Assembly: GCF_027924565.1 (NCBI RefSeq)
Contig: NZ_AP027041.1
Coordinates: 682,001-746,000, forward strand
Reading direction: 5' to 3'
DNA from: Lysobacter auxotrophicus
GTDB taxonomy: Bacteria > Pseudomonadota > Gammaproteobacteria > Xanthomonadales > Xanthomonadaceae
Length of the DNA stretch: 64,000 nucleotides
Below, in pieces: positions 60,503 through 64,000 of the stretch; position 1 is the stretch's first letter, and each line of letters starts with the position of its first letter. Under the pieces are notes generated by a model. That model was not told the origin of the DNA. It saw only the letters and a program-made list of their open reading frames with translations, and ran no database searches. Position numbers and translations under genes: made by a program.

Positions 60503-61492
60503 ATGAAGCTTGGTTCTCTGAAGGAAGGCGGTCGCGACGGCACGCTGATCGTGGTCTCGCGCGACTTGTCGCGCGGCGTGCGCGCCACCGGCATCGCTGA
60601 CACGCTGCAGCGCGCGCTGGAAGACTGGTCGAACACCGCGCCGCGCCTCAATGCGCTGTACGACGCGCTCAACGAGGGCAGCGCCGATGGCGCATTCGAT
60701 CTCGACATGGTCGCGCTCGCCGCACCGCTGCCGCGCGCGTACGAGTTCGTCGACGGTTCCGCGTACCTGCCGCACGTCGAGCGCGTGCGCCGCGCGCGCG
60801 GCGCGGAAGTGCCCGAAAGCTTCTACACCGATCCGCTGATGTACCAGGCGGTGAGCGCCGGCTTCTACGGTCCGCGCGATCCGGTGCGCGTGCCGAGCGA
60901 GGAGTACGGCATCGACCTGGAAGCCGAAGTGGTCGTCGTCACCGATGACGTTCCCATGGCGGCGACGCCCGAACAGGCCGCATCGCACATCCAGCTCGTC
61001 GGTCTGGTCAACGATGTCTCGCTGCGCAATCTGATCCCGAACGAACTCGCGAAGGGCTTCGGCTTCCTGCAGTCCAAGCCGCGTTCGGCGCTGAGCCCGG
61101 TGTTCGTGACGCCGGACGAGCTCGGCGACGCGTGGAAGGGCAGCAAGGTGCACCTGCCGCTGACCACGCACATCAATGGCGAGTGGTTCGGCGCGCCGGA
61201 AGCAGGCGTGGACATGCAGTTCGATTTCGCGCAGCTGGTCGCGCATGCGGCGAAGACGCGTCCGCTGTCGGCCGGCACGATCGTCGGCTCCGGCACCGTC
61301 GCCAACGAGGACACGTCGCTGGGTGCGTCGTGCTTCGCGGAAAAGCGCACGGTCGAGACGCTGGAAACCGGCAAGCCGATCACGCCGTTCATGAGCTTCG
61401 GCGATACGGTCCGCATCGAAATGCTGTCGCGCGACGGCGAGAGCGTGTTCGGCGCGATCGAGCAGCGCATCGAGAAGGGCGGCAACGCGTAA
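60503..61492 (+). CDS. fahA: Fumarylacetoacetate hydrolase-family protein
   Basis: A 329-residue FAH-fold enzyme. Metal and substrate motifs are PSEEYGIDLEAEVVVVTDDV (Glu/Asp ligands), LVGLVNDVSLRN and GFGFLQSKPRSALSPVFVTP, with the C-terminal GTIVGSGTVANED. Paired with maleylacetoacetate isomerase downstream, it most likely hydrolyses fumarylacetoacetate to fumarate and acetoacetate, the last tyrosine catabolism step. It belongs to the shorter bacterial FAH subgroup rather than the 420-residue animal type. ATG 60503 is chosen over an upstream ATG at 60461, which lies inside the promoter palindrome. Confidence 0.9.
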   Translation: MKLGSLKEGGRDGTLIVVSRDLSRGVRATGIADTLQRALEDWSNTAPRLNALYDALNEGSADGAFDLDMVALAAPLPRAYEFVDGSAYLPHVERVRRARGAEVPESFYTDPLMYQAVSAGFYGPRDPVRVPSEEYGIDLEAEVVVVTDDVPMAATPEQAASHIQLVGLVNDVSLRNLIPNELAKGFGFLQSKPRSALSPVFVTPDELGDAWKGSKVHLPLTTHINGEWFGAPEAGVDMQFDFAQLVAHAAKTRPLSAGTIVGSGTVANEDTSLGASCFAEKRTVETLETGKPITPFMSFGDTVRIEMLSRDGESVFGAIEQRIEKGGNA

Positions 61493-61551
61493 CGCACACA
61501 GCGTGCACGGCCAGTCCGTGCACGATCCAGGTCCACTTCGCGGGGAACGGC

Positions 61552-62217
61552 ATGGCGGCTGAGCATCTGCGGTTGTATTCGTACTGGCGTTCGAGCGCGG
61601 CGTACCGCGTTCGCATCGGGTTGAACCTGAAGTCGCTGCCGTACGAGACGGTGCCGGTGCACCTGATCCGCGACGGCGGCGAGCAGCACTCGGCCGCGTT
61701 CAAGGACGTCAATCCGCAGGAACTCGTTCCGGTGCTGCAGCACGGCGACCGCGTGATGCGGCAGTCGGTCGCGATCCTGGAATACCTCGACGAAACCTGG
61801 CCGGAGCCGCCGCTGTTGCCGGCCGCGGCACGCGATCGCCAGCGCGTGCGCGCACTGGCGCAGGTGATTGCCTGCGACATCCATCCGCTGAACAACCTGC
61901 GCGTGTTGCAGCACTTCGACCGCAACTGGCACGTGCCGCAGCCCGAGCGCGATGCGTGGGTACAGCACTGGGTGCAGGAGGGCTTCGCCGCGCTGGAGGC
62001 GATGCTGGCCGACCATCCGTCGACAGGAACCTTCTGCGAGGGGAATTCGCCGACGCTGGCCGATTGCTGCCTGGTGCCGCAGGTCTACAACGCGCGACGC
62101 TTCGCGGTGGACCTGTCGGCGTACCCGACGATCATGCGCATCGAAAAAGCGTGTTTGGCGTTGCCGGCGTTCGATGCCGCGCGGCCGGAGAAGCAGCCGG
62201 ATGCGCCGGTGACATAA
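61552..62217 (+). CDS. maiA: Maleylacetoacetate isomerase (GST zeta class)
   Basis: Glutathione-dependent isomerisation of maleylacetoacetate to fumarylacetoacetate. The 221-residue GST fold starts LRLYSYWRSSAAYRVRIGLN; the SSAAYRVRI motif defines zeta-class MAAI. NPQELVPVLQ, RQSVAILEYLDETWP and CDIHPLNNLRVLQHF follow, with TLADCCLVPQVYNARRF in the C-terminal domain. Same direction as fahA with a 59-base gap, so the two form the lower half of the homogentisate pathway. Confidence 0.95.
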   Translation: MAAEHLRLYSYWRSSAAYRVRIGLNLKSLPYETVPVHLIRDGGEQHSAAFKDVNPQELVPVLQHGDRVMRQSVAILEYLDETWPEPPLLPAAARDRQRVRALAQVIACDIHPLNNLRVLQHFDRNWHVPQPERDAWVQHWVQEGFAALEAMLADHPSTGTFCEGNSPTLADCCLVPQVYNARRFAVDLSAYPTIMRIEKACLALPAFDAARPEKQPDAPVT

Positions 62218-62250
62218 CCGCTTCGGCGTCTGCAGGCAATTGCTGCTTTG

Positions 62251-62330
62251 GTAGCCCGGGTAAGCGAAGCGCACCCGGGTGGCCGCCGTGATGGTGCATT
62301 CCCGGGTGCGCTTCGCTTACCCGGGCTACA
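62251..62330. repeat. Near-perfect GTAGCCCGGGTAAGCG-type palindromic repeat
   Basis: Left arm GTAGCCCGGGTAAGCGAAGC plus GCACCCGGG and right arm its exact reverse complement, 29 bases each, around a 22-base centre. It lies between the converging maiA and pilU genes and is the best-preserved member of its family in the window. Confidence 0.85.
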
Positions 62331-62370
62331 ACCGCCGAAGCGTTGCTCCGCAACGGCGATTCTGGCGACC

Positions 62371-63483
62371 TTACTGCGTCGCCGTGTCGTAGATGTCCGC
62401 GTACGGATCGTGCTCGCCGGTGGAGCCTTCCGACAGGCGGAACTTGAGCGCCAGGCCTTCGCGGGAGTCGGCGGCCTTGAGCGCCTCTTCCATGTCGATG
62501 CGGCCTTCCTTGTGCAGGCGGAACAGGCACTGGTCGAACGACTCCATGCCTTCCTCCAGCGACTCCTCCATCGCCTGCTTGATCTCGTGCACCTGGCCGC
62601 GACGCATGAGGTCGCGGATGTGCGGCGTGTTGATCAGCACTTCCGCCGCCGGCACGCGACGGCCATCGGTGCCGACGACCAGTCGCTGGCTGACCACCGC
62701 GCGCAGGTTCAGCGCGAGGTTCATCAGCACGTTCTTGTGCGCGGCTTCCGGGAAGAAGTTGAGGATGCGTTCCAGCGTCTGGTCGGCGTTGTTGGAGTGC
62801 AGCGTCGCCAGGCACAGGTGGCCGGTTTCGGCGAACGCGATCGCGGCTTCCATCGTCGTGGCGTCGAGGATTTCGCCGATGAGGATGACGTCCGGTGCCT
62901 CGCGCATCGCGTTCTTCAGCGCGTTGTGGAAGGCGTGCGTGTCCAGGCCGACTTCGCGCTGGTTCACGATCGACTTCTTGTGCTTGTGCAGATATTCGAT
63001 CGGATCCTCGATGGTGAGGATGTGACCGGAAATATTGCTGTTGCGGTAGTCGATCATCGACGCGAGCGTGGTCGACTTGCCCGAGCCGGTGGAGCCGACG
63101 ATCAGCACCAGGCCGCGCGGGGCCATGATGATGTCCTTGAGCACCTGCGGCAGCTGCAGTTCCTCGATCGACGGGATCACGCTGCGGATGGCACGGATCA
63201 CCATGCCGACTTCGCCGCGCTGCTTGAACACGTTGATGCGGAACCGGCCGGCTTCGGGCAGCGCGAGCGCCATGTTCAGTTCGAGGTCACGCTCGAAAAG
63301 CGGAACCTGTCCCTCGTCCATCAGGGAGTAGGCGATCTTCTTGACCATGCCCGGAGGCAGGCCCGTATTGCCGAGGGGGTACAGCTTGCCTTCGACCTTG
63401 ATATAAACCGGTGCGCCCGTCGTCAGGAACATGTCCGACGCGTTCTTTTCCGTCATCAGCTTCAGGAAATAGCCGATGTCCAT
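62371..63483 (-). CDS. pilU: Twitching motility ATPase PilU
   Basis: A 370-residue retraction-type ATPase of type IV pili. The N-terminal domain begins MDIGYFLKLMTEKNASDMFL. The Walker A motif is GSTGSGKST (130-138), with Asp-box TIEDPIEYLHKHKKSIVNQR, Walker B DVILIGEI, and the His box ATLHSNNADQTLERILNFFP. Its start and length match PilU rather than PilT (PilT has KMSDLHLS-type start). Cooperates with PilT, usually encoded just upstream; PilT is not in this window. Divergent from the DUF4398 gene. Confidence 0.92.
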   Translation of the reverse strand: MDIGYFLKLMTEKNASDMFLTTGAPVYIKVEGKLYPLGNTGLPPGMVKKIAYSLMDEGQVPLFERDLELNMALALPEAGRFRINVFKQRGEVGMVIRAIRSVIPSIEELQLPQVLKDIIMAPRGLVLIVGSTGSGKSTTLASMIDYRNSNISGHILTIEDPIEYLHKHKKSIVNQREVGLDTHAFHNALKNAMREAPDVILIGEILDATTMEAAIAFAETGHLCLATLHSNNADQTLERILNFFPEAAHKNVLMNLALNLRAVVSQRLVVGTDGRRVPAAEVLINTPHIRDLMRRGQVHEIKQAMEESLEEGMESFDQCLFRLHKEGRIDMEEALKAADSREGLALKFRLSEGSTGEHDPYADIYDTATQ

Positions 63484-63592
63484 GCAAGCAACCCCTATTC
63501 TTGCGCCGTCACGCCCGGAACCCTTCCCGTTGCAAGCGTGGCTGCGGCTTTACGACAATGGCCGGGTACCTATCTCAGGCACGGCCTCCCCA

Positions 63593-63970
63593 ATGCGTCC
63601 AAGCTTCGCACAAATCCGATTTCCGCTGCTGGCTGCAGTTCTCGCTTCCGCACTCTGCTCGTGCGCGTCGCTACCCCCGCCGACCGGCGAGCTGGCATCG
63701 GCCCGCCAGGCCGTGACCCGCGCCGAAGACGCCGACGCCGACCAGTACGCGCCGCAGGAACTGGGCACGGCTCGCACCGAGCTGTCGCAGGCCCAGGCCG
63801 CGATGAGCGCCGGCGACCAGGACGAGGCGCGTCGCCTCTCGCTCGCCGCCGCCGCCGATGCCGACCTCGCCTACGCCAGGAGCCGCGAGGCGCTGGCCAC
63901 GGCCGAACTCAACCAGCGCCGCGCGGAAGTCGACGAGCTGCGCCGCCGTCTCCAGGAGGCCCAGCCGTGA
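63593..63970 (+). CDS. DUF4398 lipoprotein
   Basis: A 125-residue lipoprotein: signal MRPSFAQIRFPLLAAVLASA and lipobox LCSC. A long alpha-helical hairpin follows, with TGELASARQAVTRAEDADAD, YAPQELGTARTELSQAQAAM and heptad-rich RSREALATAELNQRRAEVDE. The 'ADQYAP-EL..A...L..A' pattern is DUF4398. Proteins of this type usually precede an OmpA-like lipoprotein or outer membrane protein, and the stop here overlaps such a candidate start (GTGA). Confidence 0.85.
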   Translation: MRPSFAQIRFPLLAAVLASALCSCASLPPPTGELASARQAVTRAEDADADQYAPQELGTARTELSQAQAAMSAGDQDEARRLSLAAAADADLAYARSREALATAELNQRRAEVDELRRRLQEAQP

Positions 63971-64000
63971 ACCTTCGCCCGATGCTCCTGGCGGCCGCGC
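63967..64000 (+). CDS. Start of a gene truncated by the window edge
   Basis: GTG 63967 overlaps the preceding stop by four bases and reads VNLRPMLLAAA, the beginning of a signal peptide. It is co-translated with the DUF4398 gene. By precedent it probably encodes an OmpA-domain protein, but only 11 codons are visible. Confidence 0.5.
   Translation, partial: MNLRPMLLAAA

Noticed and set aside
1-64000. CRISPR array, prophage structural genes, insertion sequences or rRNA genes
   Set aside because: No regularly spaced direct repeats, phage structural proteins, IS transposases or rRNA sequence were recognised; the integrase at dusA is the only recombination gene seen.

Overview
The window is GC-rich chromosomal DNA whose gene set and order point to a gammaproteobacterium of the Xanthomonadaceae, probably Lysobacter or a close relative. 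The evidence is a Clp-type CAP regulator, PhoP/PhoQ, PilU, the split trpE / trpG-trpD-trpC arrangement, the HPPD-homogentisate pathway, and dispersed GC-rich palindromic repeats. The assignment is inferred from gene content and protein similarity as remembered; no search was run. Almost everything is ordinary core chromosome. The exception is the left end, positions 1 to about 4600, which looks like the edge of an integrated island.

Layout. 1-4600: the 3' part of an RHS/FN3 gene, a detached RHS-core gene with its own signal peptide and a HEGWH metallopeptidase-like tip, an overlapping lipoprotein gene (possible immunity), and a tyrosine integrase next to the 5' end of dusA. 4600-16000: dusA, an arginine-deiminase-like hydrolase, phoPQ, mtfA, birA-coaX-SPOR, tRNA-Thr, arginase, three tandem entericidin-like lipoproteins and a CsbD gene. 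16000-28000: trpS, a GAF-GGDEF protein, a 2-oxoacid dehydrogenase operon (E1 alpha, E1 beta, an SH3 protein, E2) and a large secreted nuclease. 28000-36000: kynA, a Nudix gene, a peptide transporter, and a MarR regulator divergent from hppD-DUF559-hmgA. 36000-45000: ion antiporters, purC, rpe, rraA and a lipid kinase. 45500-54600: trpE, a small Asr-like protein, a two-component system, and trpG-trpD-ABM-trpC-HAD preceded by a candidate Trp leader peptide. 54600-64000: the clp operon, speD, coq7, glcF, rplM-rpsI, tRNA-Gln, fahA-maiA, pilU and a DUF4398 lipoprotein.

Connections. The four tyrosine catabolism enzymes (HppD, HmgA, MaiA, FahA) sit in two loci 27 kb apart. Both loci carry a near-identical 14-bp palindrome at the promoter, beside a MarR gene at the first locus, which suggests one regulon. 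Tryptophan is made by TrpE/G/D/C and degraded by KynA. The least expected structures are the orphan RHS toxin-like pair, a DUF559 gene bracketed by inverted repeats inside the hppD-hmgA operon, a Trp-codon-rich leader ahead of trpG, and a strong terminator 16 nt in front of a response regulator that leaves no room for a promoter.
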